A stretch of 64,000 nucleotides of DNA from Scleropages formosus (taxonomy: Eukaryota > Chordata > Actinopteri > Osteoglossiformes > Osteoglossidae), in NCBI RefSeq assembly GCF_900964775.1, contig NC_041815.1, positions 8,273,443-8,337,442 on the forward strand. The letters are read 5' to 3'. Positions 23,277 to 33,745 of the stretch are shown here, in pieces. The stretch's first letter is position 1. Every line of letters starts with the position of its first letter. The position numbers and the translations under genes were made by a program. Below the pieces are notes generated by a model. It searched no databases. It saw nothing but the letters and a program-made list of their open reading frames with translations, and was not told where the DNA came from.

Positions 23277-23495
23277 ACACACACACACACACACACATTT
23301 TCAGAACCGCTTGTCCCTTACAGGGTCACGGGGAACCGGAGCCTACCCGGTAACACAGGGCGTAAGGCCAGAGGGAGAGGGGACACACCCAGGACGGGAC
23401 GCCAGTCCGCCGCAAGGCACCCCAAGCGGGACTTGAACCCCAGACCCACCGGAGAGGAGGACTGCGGTCCAACCCACTGCGCCACCGCACCCCCC
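23277..23495 (-). repeat. SINE-1 (unit 2 only)
   Basis: Complete reverse SINE-1 with CA tail, flanked by CAGAAGAAACA on both sides. Not in units 1, 3 or 4. Confidence 0.93.
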
Positions 23496-23531
23496 AGAAG
23501 AAACATCTCTTGTGAAAAGTCAAAAGTTTCA

Positions 23532-23532
<1 letters not shown>

Positions 23533-23568
<36 letters not shown>

Positions 23569-23762
23569 TCAGAACCGCTCATCCCATAAAGGGTCACAGA
23601 ACCACAGCCTAGCCGGTAACACAGGGCGTAAGGATGGAGGGGGAGGGGACACACGCAGGACGGGACACCAGTCCGTCGCAAGGCACCCCAAGCGGGACTC
23701 GAACCCCAGACCCACCGGAAAGCAGGACTGTGGCCCAACTCACTGCGCCACCGCACCCCCCC
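23533..23762 (-). repeat. SINE-1 (unit 2 only), second copy
   Basis: Reverse SINE-1 with a (CA)n of about 35 bases, flanked by TCAAAAGTTTCA-like target copies. It lies only 37 bases from the previous SINE-1. Confidence 0.93.
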
Positions 23763-24635
23763 TCAAAAGTTTCAACTCAAGATTAATTTTCTTTCAAGCT
23801 GAAGTACCATCTTCTGGTGAAAGAGTCTGAAGAAAACATATTTTTCATAACACAAAAATATTTTCAGCTAGTTTTAAGTACATGTTCAAAGCCCATCCTG
23901 TAAACTTTAAAATGGCAGTTTATTGTAGTGTGTCATATATCAATGAAGTCTGAAACCATTGCTCAACTTCCAGGCATGCAGGGCCTTTCTGAGAGCAAAA
24001 CTGCCCGCTGTCGATAAGTAGAACGATGGTCCTGTGTTTCTGTCTGAAGCTCCTCTTCTAGGGAATACCATAGGTAATAAAAAGGGAAATCTTAGGGACT
24101 CAATGCACAGCACACAACAGGTACGTAATGAGGACCAGTGATAAACAAGGATGTGTCCTAATTACTTCTTGCACCACTGTTAACACAATTAGGCTGCAAC
24201 TTTTAAATGACTAGCAGAAGGAGAAACAACACTCATGGGCAATCCTTGAGGGCAGAAAACTACTTCCATCAAAACACCTGAGCCTAATTTTCTAAAACCC
24301 TTATACATTAATCAGGGAACACTTGTTAAAGAGAGTACCAATTTGGGAAAAAGGAAACAACCCAGGAAATCAGGACAATACACACAGAAACACAGATCAG
24401 GTTCTTCTTTTCATGCAGCTGTAAGTGTGATCGGTGCTCAGTAATATTATGGCTTTTAACAGTGTCATAAGAGTTGTGTACAGACTAGTATCAAAGAGAT
24501 TTTACTGTGTAAAATTGCTGCCAATTGTTACAACAAGTGGCAAATTTCCAAAGATATAAATATTTCCCAGATTCCCACTTTCAGCTGTATTTTCTTCACT
24601 TTTCCCTTCATTTTGCTCAATGTATTTTTGTTTTG
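23763..24635 (+). repeat. Duplicated 3' module, unit 2
   Basis: Matches 9360-10230. It is cut short at the SINE-1 at 24636: about 0.6 kb present in unit 4 (44460-45088) is missing here. No gene. Confidence 0.6.
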
Positions 24636-24846
24636 CGGGGGGAGCGGTGGCGCAGGGGGTTGGACCAAATCCTGCTCTCCGGTGGGTCAGGGGTTTGAGT
24701 CCTGCTTGGGGTGCCTTGCGGCGGACTGGTGTCCCATCCTGGGTATGTCTCCTCCCTCTCCGGCCTTACGCCCTGTGTTGCCAGGTAGGCTCCAGTTCCC
24801 CACGACCCCGTATGGGACAAGCGGTTCAGAAAGTGTGTGTGTGCGT
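24636..24846 (+). repeat. SINE-1 at a deletion edge
   Basis: SINE-1 followed by the same right flank as 45089-45301 (GTGCCTTTATGTGTACGGAT) but with a different left flank. Confidence 0.88.
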
Positions 24847-24973
24847 GCCTTTATGTGTACGGATAATTAAAACTTCAAAAATGCAATATAATGTAGACAA
24901 TTTTAAAGTGAGAGCAAGTAGTAAAGATTTTCAGGTTTTTCCAAGCTCCCCTTACTCTTTTGAAGACGGCAAC

Positions 24974-25366
24974 TGTCATGACCACACCCGCACTTCAACC
25001 AGTAGTACCTGGCTCTGATTAAGCACCTGGCACCTTCAATCAGAGCAATCAGCTACAAAAGACACTTCTCAGCCTCTTCCCAGTTGTGCAATCTCGTTAA
25101 AACTACTGTCCTCTCTGTGCTCATAGCACTCACCATGGTCCATGTCCTGTTCCCCTTCGTCCCCGACTCCCCTTTTTCGTTCCTTGGCTTCTGACCATTC
25201 ACCTTGTTTCTCGACTTGATCCATGGATCTTCGCTTTCACCCTAATCACCAATCAACCGACCATTCACCTGTCCTTGACAATAAGAAAAAGTTTCTCCAC
25301 TTGGCCTTAAATGAACGATCCTGCAGTTGGGTCCTGCTTTCCCCATGTCCTTTGCTCTGCAGGACA
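24974..25366 (+). mobile_element. Solo LTR-like element, 393 bp (copy 1)
   Basis: Starts TGTCATGACC and ends CAGGACA. The twin at 45421-45813 has the same length and flanks, so both come from one insertion that was duplicated. A related ending occurs near 52405 beside the gypsy fragment. Confidence 0.55.
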
Positions 25367-25519
25367 GTAGTAACATCAAAATCACTGTTGTTAAAATCAG
25401 CATTAAATCTCTGTCTTGTGCCAAGTATCTCACATTATACAGCTATTTTTACATACACGACAACTTGTATTTGGCATTGCAAACAGAGGACACAAGGAGG
25501 CTGAACCCCAGTGCAGTGC

Positions 25520-27178
25520 CAAAATTCCACCAGCATGTTGATTTCGCAGTCCATGGCACAAACACTTTACAGCATGTTTACACAAACAGTCACGGTGCTT
25601 ACAAGGCTTTTTGAACACACAGACTGGAAGATGTTCAGAAAGGGTACTACATACCATAATATCACAGACTTGAGGAATACACAGAATCAGTGACTGGCTA
25701 CATCAGTAAGTGCAAAGATGATGTGACTTCCTTGAAGACAATCACTAAACGTACAAACCAGAAACTGCGGGTGACTGTTGAGGTGCGCTTGCTGTTGAAA
25801 ACCCGAGACGCTGCCGTCAGGTCCGGCGACAAGGCAGCCTATTGCATGGCTAGGGCCAATCCGTCTCGGGCTGTCAAAGACGTGAAGCACAACTACGCAG
25901 GAAGAATCTCCTGTCACTTCCTAAATTCCAAGGACACAAAGCGCATGTAGCAAGGCACTCAGGCCATGACAGACTACAAAGTTACATCACTTGTCTGTGA
26001 TGGTGACGGCTCGCTCCCAGTCGTGTTGAGTGTTTTCTACACACGGTTTGAAGCGCAGAACAACATGCCAGCAGGTGAGACCACCCCAACTCCCACCAAC
26101 CAGGTACTTTGTCTGTCTGCAGTAGACATCAGGAAGACTCTGTCCAGAGTTAACTCACGGAAAACTGCAGGTCCTGACAACATAACTGGCCAGGTACTCA
26201 GGGAATGTGCTGTTTAGCTTGCAGATGTCTTCACGGACATCTTCAACATTTCCCTGACCCAAGCAGTTGTCACTGTGTGGTTCAAGACGACCACCGTCAT
26301 CCCTGTGCTGAAGAAATCATCTGTGTCCAGCCTGAATGACTAACAGCCAGTTGCACTCATACTTATCACCATGAAATGTTTTGAGCAGCTTGTCATGAAA
26401 CACATAACGTGGGGTCTTCCCACCACACTGGACCCATTTCAGTATGCCTACCATCCCAACCGTTCAACGGAGGACGCCGTATCTGCTACTATCCACCTTT
26501 TTCTGACCTATCTGGACAAAAAGGACAACTATGTAAGGATGCTGTTCATAGACTTCAGTTCAGCATTCAACACAATCATCCAGTCCATCAGGATCGGCAT
26601 CTCCACCTCCAGCACCGCCACACTGAACACCGGCACTCCCCAGGGCTGTGTACTCAGTCCACTGCTGTTTACCCTGCTGACTCATGACTGCTGTGCAGTA
26701 AAGTTCAAATCATATCATCAAGTTTGCTGATGACACTGTAGTTGTGGGCCTCATAAGCAACAATGATGAGTCAGCATACAGAAAGGAGGTGAATCAGGTC
26801 TCAGAATGGTGTAGAGACAGCAATCTATCTCTTAATGTGGATAAGACTAAAGATGATTGTCAACTTCAGGAAAACCCGAGTAGACCTCTCACCACTGCAC
26901 ATCAACGGACCAACTGCGTAGAGAGTAAAAAGCTCCAAGTTTCTTAGGGTACACATGACGGAGGACCTCTCCTGGACTCTAAACACCACCTGCCTAGTTA
27001 AGAAGGCACAGCAATGCCTCCACTTCCTACGGAGGATGAATACAGCCAAACTCCCCCCTCCCATCGTCACCACCTTCTACAGAGGAACAATAGAGAGCAT
27101 CCTGACCAGCTGTCTCACTGTATGGCACGAGAACTGCACAGCTTCCGACCGCAAGACCCTACAACGGATTGTGAGGAT
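25520..27178 (+). mobile_element. Non-LTR retrotransposon (CR1/Rex1-like), decayed copy 1
   Basis: The plus strand shows pieces of the linker (FEHTDWKMF, KAAYCMARANPSRA), the reverse transcriptase ([44 protein letters not shown] in another frame) and the downstream RKTLQRIV region. Frames are broken in many places and the endonuclease part is missing. It ends abruptly at 27178, where Tc1-tail sequence begins. The twin is at 45960-47354 plus 50591-51246. Confidence 0.85.
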
Positions 27179-27290
27179 TTATGGCTTCTGCTTTGCAAAA
27201 GACTGCCAGATACAGAAATACATAGTCTTCATTCTCACTCAAGATGTTGTCCAGGACATAGAGCTCCCAGGTCCAAGCCAGTCCTTCAAA
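27179..27290 (+). mobile_element. Tc1 tail remnant (unit 3)
   Basis: Matches 16735-16853 (GGCTTCTGCTTTGCAAAAGA and onward). Only the right end is left; the rest was lost at the join with the LINE. Confidence 0.6.
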
Positions 27291-27323
27291 GCTGAACTCT
27301 TGTTTACTCTTGTCTTTAACCAG

Positions 27324-27469
27324 AGAGCCAGCAGTCTACCAAGGGAATACAGAACAGCAGATTTAAGCAGCAGGAGGTCAGACTTGTTGGAGTTTCAGGA
27401 ACCTGAAAGTGAAGAAGGCTTTGGTTTTGGACTGTAGGACCTACAGCATTCAACAGTGGAACCTGGAAT
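27324..27469 (+). promoter_or_regulatory. Candidate 5' noncoding exon of OR-A3
   Basis: 146 bases with the same splice-like edges as at 16885 (AACCAG before, GTAAAAC after). Confidence 0.4.
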
Positions 27470-27903
27470 GTAAAACACTTTTGCGATTTTTGAATTTCTC
27501 TCTGTACGAAAAAGAAAATGCATAATGCTCTTTATGTGATTTTCTTCTTTTGAATAAAATTTATAGATTGTGAGTTCATATGTAAAATGAATCCTGAGCT
27601 GCCTTTTCAGAATCATTAATATTATTATTCAGTAATTATTTCAAAACATAATTATAACTTAGGTCAGTATAGTTTTTAACTTTTTACAGTGTTTAATATG
27701 TATGTATCATGTATATCGATGCTTGGGTAGGTGACAGTCAAAAGCACTGTAGAAAGTTCTGTTGTATACCTGTAGTTAAAACTTGAACGTGCACAGCTGT
27801 TTGTGCTTCATGATTTACATTTTGAAATAATGCTTTTTAGAATACATGAAATAAAGTAACTGCTAGATACTAATTGAAACATTTACTTTCCCGCTTTATC
27901 GAG
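27470..27903 (+). other. Upstream spacer / candidate intron of OR-A3
   Basis: Conserved AT-rich spacer ending CTTTATCGAG; no gene. Confidence 0.45.
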
Positions 27904-27935
27904 GTGTTTTTGAAAGTGCCACACTGTGCAGCAAG

Positions 27936-28880
27936 ATGTCGGAATATGCAGCAAGAAATATCTCTCACACGGACTTCATACTAAGTGGCTTCTCTGGATC
28001 CAGAGAGTGGAAACAACTTCTCTTCATCCCTTTTCTCCTCTTGTTTTTAATGTCAATCACTGCAAACTCCATGATTATATTTATAATCTTATCTCACAGG
28101 GCTCTGCATTCTCCAATGTACCTGCTGATTTGTGTGATGGCTTTTGTCGATCTGGTTATACCAATATTCTTTGTTCCAAATATGCTCTTTAATCTCCTGT
28201 TTAACTGGAACCATATTTCGCTGATGGGTTGCCTGGTTCAGATGTTCTGCATTCACTTTTTTCAATCAGTGCAGACTACTATCTTGCTGTGGATGGCCCT
28301 GGATCGTTTCTACGCCATCTGCACTCCACTCCATTACAATGAACACATGAGAATCTCTGCATTCCTGAAATTTGTAATTATACCGATGCTCAGAAATGTA
28401 GTTTTCATTTCAGCAATAGTTGGCCTAGCTCGATCTTTGTCATATTGCCAGTCCAATGAGATTAAGCACTGCTTCTGTGAACACATGGCATTGGTCACCC
28501 TTGCATGTGGTCCCATATATGTTAACAGTGTTGTAGGACTATGTGGCGCTTTCTTCACCTTAGCAGCTGATGTCCTTTTAATTGCTATTTCATATGTTAG
28601 AATATTTGTCTCTCTGTTTAAATCAGGCAGACCTAGTCAAAAAGCACTCAGTACATGCATCACTCATATTATTGTCATGTTTGTGGGTTTAATTTTTGCC
28701 TTAACATCGTTCCTTTCCTACAGAATAAAAAATGACATGTCATCAAACAGTCATATGACGATCAGCACAATGTATTTGCTTTTGCCTGCCTGTTTAAATC
28801 CAATAATTTATGGTATCAGGACAAAAGAAATAAGACAGCAAGTAATGAAAGTAATGAAGTATGGAAAAAAGTCCCCATAA
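27936..28880 (+). CDS. Odorant receptor OR-A3 (fish class I type), intact
   Basis: A 314-residue seven-helix odorant receptor with all landmarks: NIS 8-10, N44, LHSPMY 57-62, D72, C99, MALDRF 120-125, loop-2 cysteines 171/179/181/191, KALSTC 236-241, NPIIYG 288-293. Relative to OR-A2 it has H107 and T114 in helix 3, I140, and L209, L215, A217, I218 in helix 5, plus L33 in helix 1. The start aligns with the other copies and lies 32 bases after the acceptor-like AG. It opens the second half of the higher-order duplication, yet the receptor itself resembles OR-A2 and OR-A4 more than its positional partner OR-A1, which points to gene conversion. Confidence 0.96.
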   Translation: MSEYAARNISHTDFILSGFSGSREWKQLLFIPFLLLFLMSITANSMIIFIILSHRALHSPMYLLICVMAFVDLVIPIFFVPNMLFNLLFNWNHISLMGCLVQMFCIHFFQSVQTTILLWMALDRFYAICTPLHYNEHMRISAFLKFVIIPMLRNVVFISAIVGLARSLSYCQSNEIKHCFCEHMALVTLACGPIYVNSVVGLCGAFFTLAADVLLIAISYVRIFVSLFKSGRPSQKALSTCITHIIVMFVGLIFALTSFLSYRIKNDMSSNSHMTISTMYLLLPACLNPIIYGIRTKEIRQQVMKVMKYGKKSP

Positions 28881-30431
28881 GACTCAAGTAAGCCAGCTGA
28901 AATAAAAAGATACTGATTTACAAACATGTATCTTAACTGTATTTCTGAAATATCTTTTTAAGATGCACATGTTTGGTTGGTTATTACATACTGTTAACTT
29001 GAAATGTTCTCATGAGAGAAATAATCTTAAAAATGATTTATATGTATTTCTTGCATAAGTCAATTGATCAAAACAATAAAGCAAGCTGTGACACATCCTG
29101 AAAAAATAGTTTTGCCATTTTTGTCATCTTTCTGGGAACTTTCCATTTTTTCAACAAAACAGAAAAAAACAGAACATATCCTTATGCGTCACTGTTAGTG
29201 GTTACAACACCAGATCATTCTGTTGCACAAATGATTCAGCAAAATAGTAAGAATATTATATTGTAAAAAACAATACAGGCAATCAATAATACACAGAGCA
29301 GTCAGGAAACTTAAGTCAATAGCTTTCATAAATTGAAGTTCATGAACTACGGGTAATTTTACACGGTGCTGTTTGGTCAAGGAGGCATGCTGTGCAGCAA
29401 TGATCAGGTCTGTCAGCAGCATGTATGGAGATGAGCTGACCATCCTTTTTCCTCTGTCTGTTGTGGCTTAAGTTTGTAGCTCTTACACAAGGTTGTCAAG
29501 ACGAAGGCTGATGGAGTTATTTAATAGGCTTATTAATATGTACTAGTAGTTGAATGCAAAGGTTGCTGCTTTGAGGGTACTTAGCCAAAATTGCTCTAGT
29601 AAAATTTTGTTGTTGTATAAATGGGTAAATAGTTGTAGGCTGCTTTGGAGAAAAGTGTCACATAAATGAATAAATGTAAATGTAGTTATGCGGCATTTTA
29701 AGACGAGATACGGATTAACACACATCTCAGTTGTGCTCAGGCAGGACAATCCACATACTGGATAGTTCCCTGATGATGAAGGAGGCATAGTATCAGGCAA
29801 AGGAGCAATTTCTGGGTACATTGCTTAGGAACGCTGGCTCTTTCATTCATTCATGTCAGACATGTTCGAAAAAAGGAGGACAGGCAGATTGAATTGGAAG
29901 ACAAGGTGCCACTATTATTCCCCACCTCTAACTCTAGATTACTTGCCATGTTTAAAGGATCCTTCGCAGTCACACAGTGAGTAAGGGATGTAGATTATGA
30001 GGTCAATAAGAATGACAGGGTAATAGTTGGATCATCTCACTTCGTTAAAAAATCAGTATAGCTGAATTCACACATTCCTTGCAATGCCTAACTTGGACAA
30101 AGTCGAACATGGAATACTGGCTTTCCTCTCAGCACAAGCATGATTTACTGACATTCTGGAATAAGCAAAAACAGAATTCTAGTGTGTTAAGTCTCGCATT
30201 TTACTTCGATTTCTAAAACACTTGCATCTGCACTGGACTATGCATCTTGTTTAATATGGTTCAAATCTCAACGTAGGTGCAAAAATAGGCAGGTGGGAGA
30301 AGTCATGACCACGTATGTCTTATCCTCTATCTCCCCACCACAACCCCACATTATTGAAAGGTTACACGCTAAATCTCAGTGTCAGTTTTTTTCTCTGTCA
30401 AACACATTTCAGATAAAGAAACCAAAGTGAC
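28881..30431 (+). repeat. Duplicated 3' flank and spacer, unit 3
   Basis: The first part (to about 29200) matches units 2 and 4; from about 29310 it matches unit 1. AATAAA at 29075-29080; SINE-3 piece at about 29552-29685. No gene. Confidence 0.6.
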
Positions 30432-30692
30432 ATGGCTGAAGAAATTCATCAAAACAACTTGTCTTTCTACCTGGTAGGGAGCATTACATTTCTATCACAT
30501 AACATCAGCATTGACATTGCAACAGACATTAACATCTTTTTAGGTATAGGTATACTGTACATAATTTTTCCTGATACTGTGAACCCCATTATTTGAGTCT
30601 GGACCAAGGAAATAAGGAATGTCATTCTAAAAATGTTCAAGGTGAGGTCACATAAAGTGAAAAATATAAATGTGTCAGCAGTGAAAGTTTAA
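30432..30692 (+). pseudogene. OR-B remnant, unit 3
   Basis: Same 261-base remnant as unit 1, with the same internal deletion and the same TGA at the NPIIYG motif. Confidence 0.92.
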
Positions 30693-30740
30693 TCTTGGTG
30701 CATCAGCAACTTTTCCCAATGAAAAGCTTCAACTGATAAC

Positions 30741-30965
30741 ACACACACACACACACACACACTGTCCGTCCCATACGGGGAGCCAGAGCCTAACCCGGCA
30801 ACACGGGGCGTAAGGCTAGAGTGGGAGGGGACACACCCAGGACAGGACGCCAGTCCACCTCAAGGCACCCCAAGCGGGACTCAAACCCCAGACCCACTGG
30901 AGAGCACAACCCACTCCAACCCACTGCCCCACTGCGCCACTGCACCACCACACCACCGCACCCCC
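30741..30965 (-). repeat. SINE-1 after OR-B remnant (unit 3)
   Basis: Same insertion as 8378-8596, with a longer CA tail. Confidence 0.92.
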
Positions 30966-31286
30966 TCTTCAACTGATTACACAATGAATATAATCTTACA
31001 GCACAGTTGAAAGTTCAGTAGGAGCTGCGAAAGAAGTTAGTCAGATTTCCACAGTATATTAAAAGAATTCATTCTTTTACAATGGCTGGTCATTTGAAAT
31101 ATACAGTATAAAGAAAAAACACAAATGTTAATAAAAAAACATGAATTTTCAGGAGGAAAACATTTTCCAATGCTGAATGTGAATTATTATGTGGTCATAT
31201 ATTAGAAAACGTTGACAAAATTAGCTAGAGCAGAAACTCACTCGCATTAAATCAATGCCTTTACATTTGTACAAATTTTATTTGAA
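30966..31286 (+). repeat. Duplicated flank, unit 3
   Basis: Equivalent to 8597-8916; no gene. Confidence 0.6.
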
Positions 31287-31620
31287 GGCCACAGCAAGTA
31301 GCGCTGCTGTCTCACAGCGCCTCGGTGGTGTGAGGGGACGTGGGTTCGATCCCTGCTCAGTCTGTGTGGAGTTTGCATGTCCCCCCCTGTCTGTATGGGT
31401 TCCCTCCTACTGTCCAAAGACATGATGTTCAGGTTCTCCATAGTGTGAGAGTAACACAGAGAGAGTATGTTCCACTGGTGTATGGAGGAGTGACCCATTG
31501 TTAGTATTGTATCTAGCAGTGTAAGTAACCTTGGTGAATAAGGTGTGTGGGCTGATAACACTACATAGAGTTCACTGGAAGTCACTTTGGAGAAAAGCAT
31601 CTGCTAAATAAATGTAACGT
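31287..31620 (+). repeat. V-SINE-like element, unit 3
   Basis: Same insertion as at 8917. Confidence 0.85.
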
Positions 31621-33231
31621 ATTATGATATGGCTTTGGCTTTAATTTCAGCTGCAAGCCTAAGTCTGAATGACATCTGTATTTTGCAAGGTGAACCATCA
31701 GAAGAAACATCTGTTGTGAAAAGTCAAAAGTTTCAACTCAAGCTCAATTTTCTTTCAAGCTAAAGTACCATCTTCTGGTGAAATAGTCTGAAGAAAAAAG
31801 ATATTTTTTTATAACACAAACATATTTTTAGCTCGTTTTAAGAACTTGTTTAAAGCCCATCATGTAAACTTAAAAATGGCAGTTTATTTTAACGAATAAT
31901 ATAACAATGAAGTCTGAAACCATTGCTCAACTTCCAGGCATGCAGGGCCTTTCTGAGAGCAAAACTGCCCGCTGTCGATAAGTAGAACGATGGTCCTGTG
32001 TTTCTGTCTGAAGCTCCTCTTCTAGGGAATACCATAGGTAATAAAAGGGAAATCTTAGGGACTCAGTGCACAGCACACAACAGGTACGTAATGAGGACCA
32101 GTGATAAACAAGGATGTGTCCTAATCACTTCTTGCACCACTGTTAACACAATTAGGCTGCAACTTTTAAATGACCAGCAGAAGGAGAAACAACACTCATG
32201 GGCAATCTTTGAGGGCAGAAAACTACTTCCATCAAAACACCTGAGCCTAATTTTCTAAAACCCTTATACATTAATCAGGGAACACTTGTTAAAGAGAGTA
32301 CCAATTTGGGAAAAAGGAAACAACCCAGGAAATCAGGACAATACACACAGAAACACAGATCAGGTTCTTCTTTTCATGCAGCTGTAAGTGTGATCGGTGC
32401 TCAGTAATATTATGGCTTTTAACAGTGTCATAAGAGTTGTGTACAGACTAGTATCAAAGAGATTTTCCTGTGTAAAATTGCTGCCAATTGTTACAACAAG
32501 TGGCAAATTTCCAAAGATATAAATATTTCCCAGTTTCCCGCTTTCAGCTGTATTTTCTTCACTTTTCCCTTCATTTTGTTCAATGCATTTTTGTTGTGTA
32601 ACAAATGTCACCAGTGATTACAATGCTAGGTGGTTAATGTCAATAAAACATGAATATAGGACTTGCTCCACACGTGTCAATCAATAATGAGACAGAAAAT
32701 CTGCCTGTTTGCAAGATGATTCTCTCAACAGTGAGCATTAAACAAAACCAGAGATAATGCCTTTTTATTTTCGCCTACTTTCTACTGGTTGTAATCTTAA
32801 TGTATCTCAAAGTCCATTTACATATTACAATGAGCCTTTCAAAGTATACTTGTAGCTGCAAAAAAAAATTTACAGAACTTAACTAGATCTTTAAATGAAT
32901 TTATCTATATGATGCTTTTCTCCAAAGTATAAGCGGGTGGGAGGCAGCACACGGGCAGAGATGGAGTTGTATTGATGGAAAGCTCTTCAAATCCCCCTGC
33001 CTCAGACTAATTAATGACAATCAGCTGCAGCCCCTTGAGTGAATTTCATGATGGACATTGAAGCAGCTGGTCTGAAAACTGTTGGAGAGGACTGCTTGGG
33101 GAATGTTTTTTGGGTGCTTTTTCTTTTCTTTTTTTTTTTTTTTTTTGCGGCTTCACATGAAAGGGCTCTTTTGGTTTAACTAAATCTGTTGTAACTTTTC
33201 GACACATGGGGGCAGTTGATAATGTAGTGGA
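31621..33231 (+). repeat. Duplicated 3' module, unit 3
   Basis: Near-identical to 9251-10854 apart from the first few tens of bases, which resemble unit 2. T-rich run near 33127-33146. No gene. Confidence 0.6.
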
Positions 33232-33415
33232 AAATGCTGCTATCTTTGGCTATAAAGGTTGCAAATTCAAATCCTGTGTACGGGTGTAGTATAGCTGAGC
33301 AAGGTACTTACCCTCCATTGCTCTTGTAAACATTACCCAACTGTATAAGTGGGTAAATAAGTTTAAGTAGCTTAACATTGTAACTTGCTTTGAGGTAAAG
33401 TGTGAGAGTGCAATA
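33232..33415 (+). repeat. SINE-3-like element
   Basis: Twin of 10855-11045. Confidence 0.6.
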
Positions 33416-33745
33416 AAAGGAGAGAGTATTACAGCAATTAATTGCACCCAGCAGCATAGAGGGATTATCTTAAACATGACTGGATTTAAATTTATTTTAC
33501 ATTGTAAGTAATTTATCTAGCAGTGTAAATCACCTTGGTGAATAAGGTGTGTGGAGTGAAAACATAACATAGAGTTCATTGGAAATCAATTTGGAAAAAA
33601 ACATCTGCTAAATAAAAAGTTCAAATCTATTGTCATAACGGGGGTCCGGAAAAAGCAACGGACACAGCTGCAGGCTCATTCATTTATCAAATGGACTAAG
33701 CACAAGAATGATCCAGAGTTGTTCAGGGTCGATCGATCGGCAGAT
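33416..33745. repeat. Spacer with V-SINE tail and LTR-like edge
   Basis: Twin of 11046-11378. Confidence 0.5.
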
